A stretch of DNA of 64,000 bases from Coprobacillaceae bacterium UN01-12pH3A (lineage in GTDB: Bacteria > Bacillota_I > Bacilli_A > Erysipelotrichales > Coprobacillaceae). This document shows positions 18,862-28,623 of the stretch, one piece after another (the first letter of the stretch is position 1; each line of letters begins with the position of its first letter). The position numbers and the translations under genes are program-made. Under the pieces are notes generated by a model. That model was given only the letters and a program-made list of their open reading frames with translations, had not been told where the DNA came from and ran no database searches. The stretch lies in contig JAQENU010000007.1 in NCBI GenBank assembly GCA_027676805.1, positions 97,849-161,848 on the forward strand, read 5' to 3'.

Positions 18862-21800
18862 TTAGCGAATATGGCCATTGAAGCTAAACTTAAATACATA
18901 GTGTTTTTGGTTGGATAATAAATATTCATCATGAGTTTTGGCTCCCCATGTATTATCTCCAGCAACTCCCATCTGAATTTGATTGATACGCACTACACTT
19001 TGATATGGTAATGGCAATTCAAAAGGATGACGCGCACTTTCCATCTCAATTGGTGTATATGGAATCGCAGAAAACTCAAAAGCATCATCAATAAAGCTGA
19101 AATGTAATCCGATTTCATCTTTATTATAGATATCCACATATCGAACGCCTGTTCTGTTTCCACATTCCTGTGGCATTAAATATGGCGTTAAATTTTCATA
19201 AATGGTATATTGATAAATTCCCAGCATTGTTCCCTGCTGACGATCAATATGGTTCTCCATAGGGCCTTCCCCATAAAATTCAACGTTTTCAAAATCCAGC
19301 GGTAATTTAAACAGCATTCCAAATTCTGGCATTTCAATTTGTTCAGCGGAAGGCTGATAATCTAAAGTGACATCCACTTTACCATTGCCATCTACTAAAT
19401 AAGTAACTTCCATCTCAGTTTCCATATTTCCCGGTAAGATATGATGATAAATAATCTCAACACTTGAGCTATCTTCATTTAGCACTGCTTTTTGGAATAT
19501 AGCTTTTTGGTACAAACTGGCACTAAACCATTGTCCATAACGGAATCCGTATTTATTTCCTGTATCATTTTGAGTAGAGGCACGATAGAAATTAGGTTTC
19601 GGTACTTCTTTAATCAATGATTTACCAAGATAATTATATTCGACAATTCCACCATGGATCTTAGAGAATATAATACGGAAGTCTTCTCCGATAACTCCCA
19701 CATTAGCAAAATCATCAGCTATACGGATTTTTTTATTTGACAAAGTCTGTACAGGTTGATATGGATAAATATATTCTTGCTGTGCCACAATATGTCCGCT
19801 ATCGCTATATAATGTATCTTCCATTGTCGTATAGACTACCTGTACACAATATTCATTTTGTTCATCTAAAGGCGTAAATGGATTTTTAATTGTGATTGAA
19901 TCATGAGGCATTACATTTAGGATCATCTCTTCTGATTCAATTTCTACACCATTACGCAGAATCATAATAGTAGTGACAAATTCATCAAGATTTGTGAATA
20001 AATAATGATTCGTAATCGTAATATTTTCATCTGTAATCATTGTATCAATGCTTTGATAATTATATTTAACTTCCTGCATTTTAGGCGTTAACTGACGGTC
20101 TGCAAAAACAATTCCATTTCCACAAAAATCATAATCACTTGGTCTTTCACCGAAATCTCCGCCATAAGCATAAAACTCATTATTATAACGGTCTAGTGTA
20201 TAGATTGCCTGATCCGCAAAATCCCAAATAAAACCACCTTGGTATTGCGGATATTTTTTGACTAGGTCTGTATATTTATGCATTGCTCCGTTAGAATTTC
20301 CCATAGCATGGGCATATTCACATAAGATGAATGGCTTTTCCGGATGTTCTTTAATAAATTTCTCAACTTCATCTGCTGGAGTATACATCTGACTTTCCAT
20401 GTCACTTGTATTTGGATAGCGGCGATCCCAAGCAATTCCCTCATAATGAACAAGCCTTGTATCATCACGTTCTCTAAAGAATTCCGACATCATAAAGATA
20501 TCTTTTCCACCATAGGATTCATTTCCGCATGACCAAATCAAAATACTTGGGTGATTTTTATCACGTTGGAACATCGAGTTGGCACGGTCAATTAAATTTG
20601 CTTCCCATTCTAGTTTGTCATCTGGCAAAATAATATCTTTATCATAAAAATCTGTCCATGTGCCATGTGTTTCTAAGTTCGTCTCATCGATTACATACAA
20701 TCCATATTCATCGCAGAGCTTATAGAAATAAGAATTATTCGGGTAATGGGAAGTACGCACTGCATTCATATTGTTTTGCTTAATAATCAGAATATCTTCC
20801 AAAATTTCTTCTTTGGTAATAGCGCGCCCAGATTTAGCACTAAATTCATGACGGTTAACTCCGTTAAATACAATGCGTTCGCCGTTGATGCACATTAAAC
20901 CATCTTTCATTTCAAACTTTCTGAACCCTACACGCTGATAAATAACCTCTTTTACTTCTCCTTTATAAAGAACCGTTAAAATTAAGGTATATAGATGAGG
21001 ATACTCTGCACTCCATAATAGTGGTGATTCGACTGGGATACTTAATAACGGATTCTTTTCGGTTATTTCAAAATCCTGTTTTAATACTTCTGTCCCATCG
21101 GGATCTAATAGTTCACTTTGAATAACACAATGTTCAATCTTCCCTTTAACTTTTAATTCTATTTCAATATTAGCTTCATCGAAAGGTTCTTCCATTACCG
21201 TTTTTACAAATAAATCTTTAATATGTGTTGAGGGAATGCTGTAAAGTTCAACATCTCTGAAAATACCTGAGAAACGCCAGAAATCCTGATCCTCCAGCCA
21301 GCTTCCGCTGCTGTATTTAAAGACTTGAACTGCTAACTTATTTTCTCCTTCTTCTAAATAGGGACTTAAAAAGAAAGTTGAGGGTGTAAAACTATCTTCA
21401 CTATAGCCTACAAACTCACCATTAAGCCATAATGCAAAAGCTGTTTCAACACCATGAAAACAAATATACAGCTTTTGATCTTTCATTTTTTCAGGCACAC
21501 TGAAATATTTTACATAACTGCCAACCGGATTAAAATGTTCTGGAATTTCTCCAGGTTTAATCCCTTCTCTGCCTGACCATGGATACATTTGATTAACATA
21601 CATGGGTTTATCGTATCCTTGCATTTGGATATGTCCAGGTACTTTGATATTATCCCAGTCTTTGCAATCATAATCCTTTTGTTCAAAATCACGAATCGTT
21701 TCTTTGTAGTTCTTTGCATAGTGGAATTTCCATACCCCATTTAAACTGTGCTTAAAACTGCTTTCATCCATCAGCATTTCTTGTGAACTTGCATAATAGC

Positions 21801-21876
21801 TGTGGTCTGAATGTGCTTTCTCACGATTGATTTCAAAACATTCTGGGTCTTTTACCCATTGATAATCAAATTTCAT
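18862..21876 (-). CDS. lacZ: Beta-galactosidase, GH2 family (LacZ type)
   Basis: This 1004-aa enzyme hydrolyses terminal beta-galactosides such as lactose. Domain order fits LacZ: an N-terminal jelly roll (about 45-215), an Ig-like domain, a TIM barrel with acid/base Glu453 (IWSCGNESYGG) and nucleophile Glu520 (ILCEYAHAMGNS), then the C-terminal beta-galactosidase small-chain domain. I chose the ATG at 21876, with AAGGAGG upstream; the open frame runs 29 codons further without a signal. A TATAAT lies on the minus strand at 21924-21919 without a clear -35. No transporter or sugar regulator is adjacent. There is no signal peptide, so it is cytosolic. Confidence 0.95.
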   Translation of the reverse strand: MKFDYQWVKDPECFEINREKAHSDHSYYASSQEMLMDESSFKHSLNGVWKFHYAKNYKETIRDFEQKDYDCKDWDNIKVPGHIQMQGYDKPMYVNQMYPWSGREGIKPGEIPEHFNPVGSYVKYFSVPEKMKDQKLYICFHGVETAFALWLNGEFVGYSEDSFTPSTFFLSPYLEEGENKLAVQVFKYSSGSWLEDQDFWRFSGIFRDVELYSIPSTHIKDLFVKTVMEEPFDEANIEIELKVKGKIEHCVIQSELLDPDGTEVLKQDFEITEKNPLLSIPVESPLLWSAEYPHLYTLILTVLYKGEVKEVIYQRVGFRKFEMKDGLMCINGERIVFNGVNRHEFSAKSGRAITKEEILEDILIIKQNNMNAVRTSHYPNNSYFYKLCDEYGLYVIDETNLETHGTWTDFYDKDIILPDDKLEWEANLIDRANSMFQRDKNHPSILIWSCGNESYGGKDIFMMSEFFRERDDTRLVHYEGIAWDRRYPNTSDMESQMYTPADEVEKFIKEHPEKPFILCEYAHAMGNSNGAMHKYTDLVKKYPQYQGGFIWDFADQAIYTLDRYNNEFYAYGGDFGERPSDYDFCGNGIVFADRQLTPKMQEVKYNYQSIDTMITDENITITNHYLFTNLDEFVTTIMILRNGVEIESEEMILNVMPHDSITIKNPFTPLDEQNEYCVQVVYTTMEDTLYSDSGHIVAQQEYIYPYQPVQTLSNKKIRIADDFANVGVIGEDFRIIFSKIHGGIVEYNYLGKSLIKEVPKPNFYRASTQNDTGNKYGFRYGQWFSASLYQKAIFQKAVLNEDSSSVEIIYHHILPGNMETEMEVTYLVDGNGKVDVTLDYQPSAEQIEMPEFGMLFKLPLDFENVEFYGEGPMENHIDRQQGTMLGIYQYTIYENLTPYLMPQECGNRTGVRYVDIYNKDEIGLHFSFIDDAFEFSAIPYTPIEMESARHPFELPLPYQSVVRINQIQMGVAGDNTWGAKTHDEYLLSNQKHYVFKFSFNGHIR

Positions 21877-21961
21877 TTTCTGTCCTCCTTGATATCTATA
21901 ATCGATCTTACTACCTCTATTATAAACTTCATTTCCCCTGTTGCCTAGATAAATTGACGGC

Positions 21962-21990
21962 AAAAAAAGACTTCGCTAATAGGAAGTCTT
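21962..21990 (-). terminator. Terminator of the DUF6054 gene
   Basis: The stem AAGACTT/AAGTCTT is followed on the minus strand by seven T's. It overlaps the last codons of the gene. Confidence 0.8.
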
Positions 21991-22326
21991 ATTCAGGTAA
22001 CGTTCTATCGCCTCCTGTAGTTTTTCTAAAAATGCTTCTTCACCAAATCTATTGAACTTAAAGATCATGCCCTGACTTCCGCCCGCTGCAATACCGATAA
22101 TATGCACGTCTGTTTGATCGGCTAAAATCGTAATATTCAAGCTTACGCGATTGCTGCCGGTATAACTGTAACGTTCAAAGACTAAGACTGCACAATCCAC
22201 GCCATTCAAGTGTATATAGCTTTCTTCTTCCAATGAAGCTGTAAAACTTCCCGCCATAATCTCTTGCTTTAGACATTCAATCACTTCTTTAAAATCACCT
22301 TGAAATTGAGTCGGATATTTTGCCAT
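21976..22326 (-). CDS. DUF6054 family protein
   Basis: This small cytosolic protein (116 aa) of Firmicutes has unknown function. It matches my memory of DUF6054: an N-terminal helix, then GVDCAVLVFERYSYTGSNRVSLNIT and a C-terminal FNRFGEEAFLEKLQEAIERY. AGGAGGTG lies 6 bases before the ATG. It is flanked by terminators on both sides and so is its own unit. The family call is from pattern recognition, not a search. Confidence 0.7.
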   Translation of the reverse strand: MAKYPTQFQGDFKEVIECLKQEIMAGSFTASLEEESYIHLNGVDCAVLVFERYSYTGSNRVSLNITILADQTDVHIIGIAAGGSQGMIFKFNRFGEEAFLEKLQEAIERYLNKTSY

Positions 22327-22365
22327 AGAGCACCTCCTATACTTATCCTACAAAATTTTCGTATA

Positions 22366-22390
22366 GAAAAACAGATGCATTGCACCTGTT
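22366..22390 (-). terminator. Terminator of the polyamine operon
   Basis: The hairpin ACAGGT/ATCTGT (one G-T pair), read on the minus strand, is followed by TTTTTCT. It overlaps the end of nspC. Confidence 0.65.
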
Positions 22391-23519
22391 ACAATCTTGA
22401 CTTAAAATCATCATAGCCAAATTCTCTAATCAAAACATCTTCTCCATTTACTTTATGTAAATAAATACTTGGTAAATTTATCCCATTAAATGTATTATTT
22501 TTAACCATAGTATAGATTGCCATGTCTTCAAAAACGATACGCTGACCGATTTTCAACGGCTGATTAAAGGAATATTCCCCAATAACATCACTGGCTAAGC
22601 ATGTCGGTCCACCCAATAAATAACTATAAGGTAAGACTTCCGGTAAATCACTGCCAATGATACGCGGACGATAAGGCATCTCTAATACATCCGGCATATG
22701 ACATGCAGCTGAAGTATCTAAGATACAGTTAATCACTCCGTTGACATTAAAATCAAGGACTGATGAAACTAAATATCCTGCATCAAGAGCTACCGCTTCT
22801 CCGGGTTCCAAGTATACATCTAAACCATATTTTTCCTGCATAAATCGAATGCTTTTAATAAGTGTCTCAACATCATATCCTTCTTTTGTAATATGATGAC
22901 CACCGCCAAAATTAATCCATTTCATTTTCTTTAAATACGGCTCATAATGCTGATCAATAATTTGTAATGTACGCCACAAAGCATCTGAATTCTGTTCACA
23001 AAGGGAATGGAAATGCAGCCCTTCAATGCCTTGTAGCTGACCTTTTTGGAACTGTTCAAGCGTAATTCCTAAGCGTGAATGACTTGCACAGGGATCATAG
23101 ATCCCATGGTCTTGTTCTGAATATTCAGGGTTAATGCGTAATCCGCAGCTTATCTTTTTAGAAGCATGACCCACTTTATCCTTATACATTTCCCACTGAT
23201 TAAATGAATTAAAGACAATATGATCACAATAGTGTAAAATAGCATCAAAATCCTGTGGAATATACGCAGGTGAAAAGATATGTACCTGTTTTCCCATTTC
23301 TTCATACCCAAGACGTGCCTCATTGATTCCACTGGCTGTGATTCCGTCAAGATATTTTCCGATTAATGGGAATACACTGTACATCGAGAAGGCTTTTGCC
23401 GCTAATAATATATGGCATCCGGTGCGTTCTTTAATACTTGCAAGAATTTTAAGATTAGATATTAATTTATTTTCATCAATGATGTAAGATGGTGTCATGT
23501 ATTGATTAAAATCGATCAT
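22389..23519 (-). CDS. nspC: Carboxynorspermidine/carboxyspermidine decarboxylase
   Basis: This is a PLP enzyme of the alanine-racemase fold. It removes CO2 from carboxyspermidine or carboxynorspermidine to yield the triamine. The 376 aa are typical. The PLP lysine is Lys42 in ILLAAKAFS. Other features are GLRINPEYS, ASHSRLGIT, INFGGGHHI and YLEPGEAVALDAGYL. It is the last gene of the five-gene polyamine operon, starting 1 base after the dehydrogenase stop. Which homologue it makes depends on the diamine supplied. Confidence 0.93.
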   Translation of the reverse strand: MIDFNQYMTPSYIIDENKLISNLKILASIKERTGCHILLAAKAFSMYSVFPLIGKYLDGITASGINEARLGYEEMGKQVHIFSPAYIPQDFDAILHYCDHIVFNSFNQWEMYKDKVGHASKKISCGLRINPEYSEQDHGIYDPCASHSRLGITLEQFQKGQLQGIEGLHFHSLCEQNSDALWRTLQIIDQHYEPYLKKMKWINFGGGHHITKEGYDVETLIKSIRFMQEKYGLDVYLEPGEAVALDAGYLVSSVLDFNVNGVINCILDTSAACHMPDVLEMPYRPRIIGSDLPEVLPYSYLLGGPTCLASDVIGEYSFNQPLKIGQRIVFEDMAIYTMVKNNTFNGINLPSIYLHKVNGEDVLIREFGYDDFKSRL

Positions 23520-23520
23520 T

Positions 23521-24726
23521 TTAGTCTACCAATACCGGATTAAAAGATTCCTGCCATGGTAATCCACATACATTTAATTGTTCCATGAATGGATCAGGAT
23601 CGAATTCTTCAACATTAAACACTCCCGGCTTTTTCCATTTTTCAGTCAATACCATCATCGCCCCGATCATTGCCGGTACTCCTGTTGTATAGGAAACGGC
23701 CTGTGATCCCACCTCTTTATAGCAGGCTTGATGATCGCATACATTATATAAATAATAAGTTTTTTGTTTTCCATCTTTTACACCACTAAATATACATCCT
23801 ATATTGGTTTTACCTATTGTTCTTGGACCTAGGCTCGCTGGATCCGGCAGTACAGCTTTTAAAAACTGCAATGGCACAATTTGTTTTCCTTCAAATTCAA
23901 TAGGCTCAATTGAAGTCATGCCCACATTTTCCAAACACTTTAAATGTGTCAGATAACTCTCTCCAAAAGTCATAAAGAAACGAATTCTTTTAATTCCCGG
24001 AATATTAATTCCCAAAGATTCCAATTCTTCATGATGTAATAAATACATATCCTTTTTACCTACTTGTGCAAAATCATACTCTCTTTTAATTTCCATTGGC
24101 TTTGTTTCTACCCATTTGCCATCTTCCCAGTAGCTCCCGTTTGCGCTCACTTCACGAATATTAATTTCCGGGTTAAAGTTAGTTGCAAAAGGATATCCAT
24201 GATCTCCGCCATTACAGTCTAAAATATCAATATAATGAATTTCATCAAACTCGTGTTTTAAGGCATAAGCACTAAATACACCTGTCACACCGGGATCGAA
24301 TCCACATCCCAGCACTGCTGTTAATCCGGCCTCTTCAAACTTTTGTTTATATGCCCACTGCCATTTATACTCAAACTTTGCTGTATCTAACGGTTCATAA
24401 TTTGCAGTGTCTAAATAATCTACTTTGCATTCTAAACAGGCATCCATGATTGTTAAATCCTGATAAGGCAGCGCTACATTGATACAGATATCCGGTTTAA
24501 ATGTATTCATTAAATTTACCAATTCTTCCACTTTATCTGCATCCACCTGAGCAGTGTGAATAATTGTGTTTGTTTTATCTTTCAATGCTTCTTTATATGC
24601 ATCGCATTTTGATTTTGTACGGCTTGCAATCATAATCTCTCCAAACACATCACTATGCTGACAGCACTTATGAATCACTACCCCTGCAACGCCACCAGCG
24701 CCGATAATTAAAGCTTTTTTTGCCAT
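23521..24726 (-). CDS. Carboxyspermidine/carboxynorspermidine dehydrogenase (saccharopine dehydrogenase family)
   Basis: This enzyme uses NADPH to reduce the Schiff base formed between aspartate semialdehyde and a diamine, giving carboxyspermidine. The N-terminal Rossmann motif is KALIIGAGGVAGVV, followed by SRTKSKC, typical for NADP binding. The domain layout (401 aa) matches CANSDH/CASDH, and the neighbour nspC encodes the next step. It starts 11 bases after speE. Confidence 0.92.
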   Translation of the reverse strand: MAKKALIIGAGGVAGVVIHKCCQHSDVFGEIMIASRTKSKCDAYKEALKDKTNTIIHTAQVDADKVEELVNLMNTFKPDICINVALPYQDLTIMDACLECKVDYLDTANYEPLDTAKFEYKWQWAYKQKFEEAGLTAVLGCGFDPGVTGVFSAYALKHEFDEIHYIDILDCNGGDHGYPFATNFNPEINIREVSANGSYWEDGKWVETKPMEIKREYDFAQVGKKDMYLLHHEELESLGINIPGIKRIRFFMTFGESYLTHLKCLENVGMTSIEPIEFEGKQIVPLQFLKAVLPDPASLGPRTIGKTNIGCIFSGVKDGKQKTYYLYNVCDHQACYKEVGSQAVSYTTGVPAMIGAMMVLTEKWKKPGVFNVEEFDPDPFMEQLNVCGLPWQESFNPVLVD

Positions 24727-24737
24727 CTTTCTTCCTC

Positions 24738-25577
24738 CTAATGTTTCTCTAACATATCCAGTACATAGTTTGGCAATTTAAAACAGCCATCATGTAACTC
24801 TGTATTATAATATTTTGTTTTTAAGTTAAGTTTATTCCAAGATGATACATCTGTTTGAGGATCAAATCCTTTGCTCGCAAATCCAAACAGCCAATGACCG
24901 GATGGATAGCTGGGGATATGTGCCTGATAAACCTTTGCTACTTGAAATGTTGAAGCGATCTTACGATGCGCCCGCATCATTGCCAAAGCATCTTCACTGT
25001 AATAAGGACTTTCATGCTGATTAATTAATATACCATTATCTTTTAATGCCTTATAGCAGTTTCCGTAAAACTCTTTTGTAAACAAACCCTCACCCGGGCC
25101 GAAGGGGTCAGTAGAATCGACAATGATTAAGTCATATTCATTATTGACAGTTCTAACGAATTTTAATCCATCCTCATAAAAAATAGTCACTCTTGGATCA
25201 TCGAAGCTTTTGGCTATGGAAAAATATTGTCGGCAAACTTCCACCACTAACCGATCGATCTCTACGACATCAATTTTTTCAATTGAAGAATAACGAATCA
25301 ATTGATTTACTGTTCCCCCATCGCCAGCCCCAATAACAAGGACTTTCTTTATCTCCGGATTGACCGCCATCGGCACATGGGTAATCATCTCATGATAAAT
25401 AAATTCATCTTTTTCGGTCAGCATGACAACTCCATCCAATGTCAGAATTTTTCCAAATTCATAGGTTTTCAAGATATCAATTCGCTGAAATTCACTTTGT
25501 TTACTATAAAGATGTTCATCAACACGAATAGATAATTTAACGTCATCTGTATGTTTCTCGCTGTACCATAGTTCCAT
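24738..25577 (-). CDS. speE: Polyamine aminopropyltransferase (spermidine synthase)
   Basis: SpeE moves the aminopropyl group of decarboxylated SAM to a diamine. Clear motifs are VLVIGAGDGGTVNQL and DVVEID (dcSAM binding), then DSTDPFGPGEGLF, including the catalytic Asp. The length of 279 aa is normal. The ATG overlaps the stop of the decarboxylase gene by one base. It is unusual to find SpeE in the same operon as the carboxyspermidine route, as both make a spermidine-type product. Confidence 0.95.
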   Translation of the reverse strand: MELWYSEKHTDDVKLSIRVDEHLYSKQSEFQRIDILKTYEFGKILTLDGVVMLTEKDEFIYHEMITHVPMAVNPEIKKVLVIGAGDGGTVNQLIRYSSIEKIDVVEIDRLVVEVCRQYFSIAKSFDDPRVTIFYEDGLKFVRTVNNEYDLIIVDSTDPFGPGEGLFTKEFYGNCYKALKDNGILINQHESPYYSEDALAMMRAHRKIASTFQVAKVYQAHIPSYPSGHWLFGFASKGFDPQTDVSSWNKLNLKTKYYNTELHDGCFKLPNYVLDMLEKH

Positions 25578-27028
25578 TACTCCACCTCCACTATATTCAA
25601 ATAATTTAAATCCATATCCTCTGTCCCGGTTAATACACAGCCCTTTTCTTTAGCGAAATCTATATATTCTAAAATATCCTTGGTAATTTTTTCTCCCGGG
25701 GCTAGAATCGGAATTCCAGGGGGATAACACATTACAAATTCTGCACATACCATTCCTTCCGTTTTATCAATCTCCACAGCTTTCTTGTTTGCATAAAATG
25801 CAATTTGAGGAGAATAGATAACTTCCGGATCAATATATTCATGATCATAAAGACCACTTGGATCTTTTGAAGCAGTGCGGCTGATTTCGGCTAAAGCTGC
25901 GATCAGCCGCTCAATCTCGAAGGGACGATCTCCTACTGAAATAATAGCTAAAATATTCCCAATATCGCCAAATTCTATTTGTATATCAAAATCATCTCTT
26001 AACAGATCATATACTTCGATTCCGGCTAACCCCATTTGGCGTGTATGAATGGAAAGCTTCGTCACATCAAAATCATAAAGGTCATCGCTATTGCATAATT
26101 CTCGGCCAAAAGCATAAAGTCCTGGTATTTTATTGATTTCCTGTCGTGCATAGTCTGCCATGTCTACTACCTTTTTAAAAATTTCTTTTCCGTGAATTGC
26201 TAATTCACTTCTAGCAATATCCACTGAAGACATCAGCAAATAAGATCCTGAAGTTGTTTGTGTCAGGTTAATCACCTGTCTTACGTAGTCCGCATTCATG
26301 GCTTTGCCTAAAAGCAGCAATGAGCTTTGTGTCAGGCTTCCTCCGGTTTTATGTGTACTAACAGCTGCCATATCCGCTCCCGCTGCCATCGCATTGATAG
26401 GAAGATTTTCACCGAAATATAGATGTGTTCCGTGAGCCTCATCGGCTAAAACCTTCATTCCTGCTTGATGTCCTAAAGCAACAATCCTTTTTAAGTCTGA
26501 ACAAATTCCATAATAGGTCGGATTATTCACAAGAATCGCCTTAGCATCAGGATGTTTTTTAATTGCGGCTTCTAAATCAGCGATTTTCATCCCTAGCGAA
26601 ATTCCAATCTCTTTAGACATTCCCGGATTCACATAAACAGGGATTGCCCCGGTAATAATCAATGCGTTGATTGCACTGCGATGCACATTGCGAGGCATAA
26701 TAATTTTATCCCCACGCTTACAAACCGACATGATCATTGCCTGAACAGCACTGGACGTACCATTCACCATGAAGAAAGCATGAGCTGCACCAAAAGCCTC
26801 TGCCGCTAACTCCTCAGCTTCTTTAATGACACCGGTTGGATGACAGAGATTATCGAGCGGTTTCATTGAATTGACATCGACATCCAGACAGGCTTGTCCT
26901 AAAAACTCCGCTAAGCGCTTATTTCCTCTGCCCTGTTTATGCCCAGGTACATCGAATGAGACAATGCGATTACGTTTATATTCATTTAATGCTTCATAAA
27001 TAGGAGCACGGCTTTGATCTTTAATCAT
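25577..27028 (-). CDS. speA: Basic amino acid (arginine/lysine/ornithine) decarboxylase, short SpeA type
   Basis: This is a PLP-dependent decarboxylase of fold type I (Orn/Lys/Arg decarboxylase major domain). The PLP lysine is Lys227 in [12 protein letters not shown], with DEAHGTH just before it. The 483-aa length fits the short Gram-positive form (B. subtilis SpeA/YaaO). The substrate cannot be fixed from the sequence. No agmatinase or agmatine deiminase gene lies nearby, so ornithine or lysine should be considered as well as arginine. I use the ATG at 27028 (GGGAG upstream), which overlaps the speD stop by 8 bases. Confidence 0.9.
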   Translation of the reverse strand: MIKDQSRAPIYEALNEYKRNRIVSFDVPGHKQGRGNKRLAEFLGQACLDVDVNSMKPLDNLCHPTGVIKEAEELAAEAFGAAHAFFMVNGTSSAVQAMIMSVCKRGDKIIMPRNVHRSAINALIITGAIPVYVNPGMSKEIGISLGMKIADLEAAIKKHPDAKAILVNNPTYYGICSDLKRIVALGHQAGMKVLADEAHGTHLYFGENLPINAMAAGADMAAVSTHKTGGSLTQSSLLLLGKAMNADYVRQVINLTQTTSGSYLLMSSVDIARSELAIHGKEIFKKVVDMADYARQEINKIPGLYAFGRELCNSDDLYDFDVTKLSIHTRQMGLAGIEVYDLLRDDFDIQIEFGDIGNILAIISVGDRPFEIERLIAALAEISRTASKDPSGLYDHEYIDPEVIYSPQIAFYANKKAVEIDKTEGMVCAEFVMCYPPGIPILAPGEKITKDILEYIDFAKEKGCVLTGTEDMDLNYLNIVEVE

Positions 27029-27791
27029 ATATATTTCTCCCACTGTAAATTTCTATCATTTCTTTTCTTAAATTTTGTGTAATCTGCAATCGTTCCTCCG
27101 GAGTCAGTTCATAAGTATCTATTTTAAACAAATAGTTTTGTAAGATAATATCTTTGATCAGAAGTCTGGAATGGAAGATATTGGATTGGTAAACATTTAC
27201 ATCAACTGCATCATATTTTCTTTTTATCTTCTCATCAATATAATCCTGAATAGAGGTAATATCATGATCAATAAAGCATTTTTTGCCATTAAGATCACGA
27301 GTAAATCCACGTACTCGATAGTCAATAGTAATAATATCTGAATCAAAGCTTTGAATGAGATAATCCAATGTATCAAGGGGTGTAATCTCTCCGCATGTCG
27401 ATACATCAATATCTACTCTAAAAGTGGCAATGGAAGTTTCGGGATGATATTCAGGATACGTATGTACCGTGACATGAGATTTATCTAAATGCCCGACTAC
27501 ACTTTCCCCACTGCCGTTATTATTGATCTTAAATTCTTCAGAAATCATGAGGGTCACACTAGCTCCCTGAGGCTCGTAGTCCTGTTTGGAAATGCTCAAT
27601 ACTTTTGCCCCAATCATTTCTGTAACTTGACAAAGTATATTGGTCAATCTTTCAGAGTTATATTGTTCGTCAATGTATTTAATATAATCAAGCTGTTCCC
27701 GTCTGGTTTTGGCGTAGCATACATCATATATGTTAAAACTTAACGTCTTAGTCAGATTATTGAAGCCATATAATTTTAATTTTCCATCCAT
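27021..27791 (-). CDS. speD: S-adenosylmethionine decarboxylase proenzyme (long SpeD form)
   Basis: SpeD makes decarboxylated SAM for SpeE. It is a pyruvoyl enzyme that cleaves itself at the Ser in [13 protein letters not shown], which is intact. The sequence from [15 protein letters not shown] onward is 256 aa, like the Escherichia coli type (about 264). The reading frame stays open back to 28079, but GGAGG is ideally spaced from the ATG at 27791. The upstream part also contains a terminator and structured RNA, and its first possible codon lies at the predicted transcription start. I therefore treat that part as leader. It is the first gene of the operon. Confidence 0.93.
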   Translation of the reverse strand: MDGKLKLYGFNNLTKTLSFNIYDVCYAKTRREQLDYIKYIDEQYNSERLTNILCQVTEMIGAKVLSISKQDYEPQGASVTLMISEEFKINNNGSGESVVGHLDKSHVTVHTYPEYHPETSIATFRVDIDVSTCGEITPLDTLDYLIQSFDSDIITIDYRVRGFTRDLNGKKCFIDHDITSIQDYIDEKIKRKYDAVDVNVYQSNIFHSRLLIKDIILQNYLFKIDTYELTPEERLQITQNLRKEMIEIYSGRNIYD

Positions 27792-28079
27792 AACGGTTCC
27801 TCCACTGTATAATATAAAAACGCAGGCAATGCCTGCGATTAAGATAGCTGAAAATAATAGTTTCACCATTTCATCTCTTGATCTAATCCAAGCATTAATA
27901 CTTAGTATAGTCACAAGTTTACACCTGTCTAAAATCGGCTTTTGACCCGGCTGTCCGTTGGCCTTTAACACTGTCGTGTGGTCAAAAATAAGAAATAACT
28001 TATTTCGTATGTTCTTATCGAGCGCAGTCATGCGTTCTCCAAAATTAGTGTGATGTATGAAATAGCTTCTTGTTATCAC
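27792..28079 (-). ncRNA. Structured leader RNA of the polyamine operon, candidate riboswitch or attenuator
   Basis: About 288 bases separate the predicted transcription start from the speD ATG. They fold into several separate elements. One is a GAG(AA)CGCA-TGAC-TGCGCTC hairpin (28039-28020). Next is a 7-bp hairpin AAATAAG/CTTATTT (28005-27986). An 8-bp stem TTTTGACC/GGTCAAAA (27987-27940) encloses ACAC-GACA-GTGT and a GGC/GCC hairpin. A 6-bp hairpin ACAGGT-GTAA-ACTTGT with a GNRA-type loop follows (27928-27913). A terminator lies just before the ribosome binding site. It does not match SAM-I, SAM-II, SMK, guanidine or preQ1 motifs as I remember them. Part of the first hairpin (CTGCG...GATAAG) could pair with the terminator 5' arm region (CTTAATCGCAG) as an antiterminator. 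Confidence 0.6.
27812..27837 (-). terminator. Terminator inside the speD leader
   Basis: The perfect stem CGCAGGC/GCCTGCG with a 3-base loop is followed by five T's on the minus strand. It lies about 10 bases before the speD ribosome binding site. In this position it would switch off the whole operon. Confidence 0.85.
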
Positions 28080-28085
28080 GAAACC

Positions 28086-28114
28086 AGTATATCTATTTTG
28101 AAATTTCTTGTCAA
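28086..28114 (-). promoter_or_regulatory. Promoter of the polyamine operon
   Basis: TTGACA (28114-28109) and TATACT (28091-28086) are separated by 17 bases on the minus strand, a near-consensus vegetative promoter. The start would fall near 28079. Confidence 0.85.
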
Positions 28115-28160
28115 TATATTTTTAAATATATTAAACAAATAGTTTCATATTATTAAACTT

Positions 28161-28170
28161 ATGCTATAAT
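28161..28170 (+). promoter_or_regulatory. Extended -10 promoter for the 28189 gene pair
   Basis: ATGCTATAAT contains a consensus TATAAT with an upstream TG. The -35 region is weak. It faces away from the polyamine promoter. Confidence 0.5.
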
Positions 28171-28188
28171 TTTAAAGAGGTGAAGCAT

Positions 28189-28623
28189 ATGCATGAAATA
28201 GATTCGTTTTCTTATCAATGTGGTATTATGGATTGTTTTAATGAGATGGTAAAGGCTGGTTTAAAGCCAATGGCTTTGGCGCATCCCTTTAAAACACGAC
28301 AGGAACGTGATATATATATTCCTTTCGTCAAACAAATAACAAAACAATATGGCAACTATTATTACTTAGACAATGATCCTTTGATCACAGATTTATTTGC
28401 AGCATCATTAAATCTATCTACATATAATATTATTTTTTATCGCGATGAATATATTATTGAAAAATACAAAGAGCTAAAAATAAAAAAGGAAAAAGCGATT
28501 GCGAATGATCTTTATCAGGAAGTTAGGGAAAGTATTGCTTATGAATTCGGACATTTGCTGGGTTATCCAGATTCGCATATCCAAAAATACATCAACACCA
28601 ATAACGAAAAGGAGGAATATTAA
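28189..28623 (+). CDS. Conserved hypothetical protein paired with a cupin
   Basis: The 144-aa soluble protein starts at the ATG at 28189 (GAGGTG upstream). An in-frame GTG at 28180 lies within the ribosome binding site. Segments such as MDCFNEMVKAGLKPMALAHPF and YNIIFYRDEYIIEKY resemble hypothetical proteins I recall from Clostridia and Erysipelotrichia, but no function is known. Its stop overlaps the ATG of the cupin gene, so both are probably made together. It is acidic and basic in alternating helices, with no membrane part. Confidence 0.7.
   Translation: MHEIDSFSYQCGIMDCFNEMVKAGLKPMALAHPFKTRQERDIYIPFVKQITKQYGNYYYLDNDPLITDLFAASLNLSTYNIIFYRDEYIIEKYKELKIKKEKAIANDLYQEVRESIAYEFGHLLGYPDSHIQKYINTNNEKEEY

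Noticed and set aside
27795..28079. N-terminal extension of SpeD in the open frame up to 28079
   Set aside because: The first codon falls at the predicted transcription start, the stretch contains a perfect terminator and other hairpins, SpeD homologues start at MDGKL-like positions, and the internal ATG has GGAGG. Coding cannot be fully excluded.
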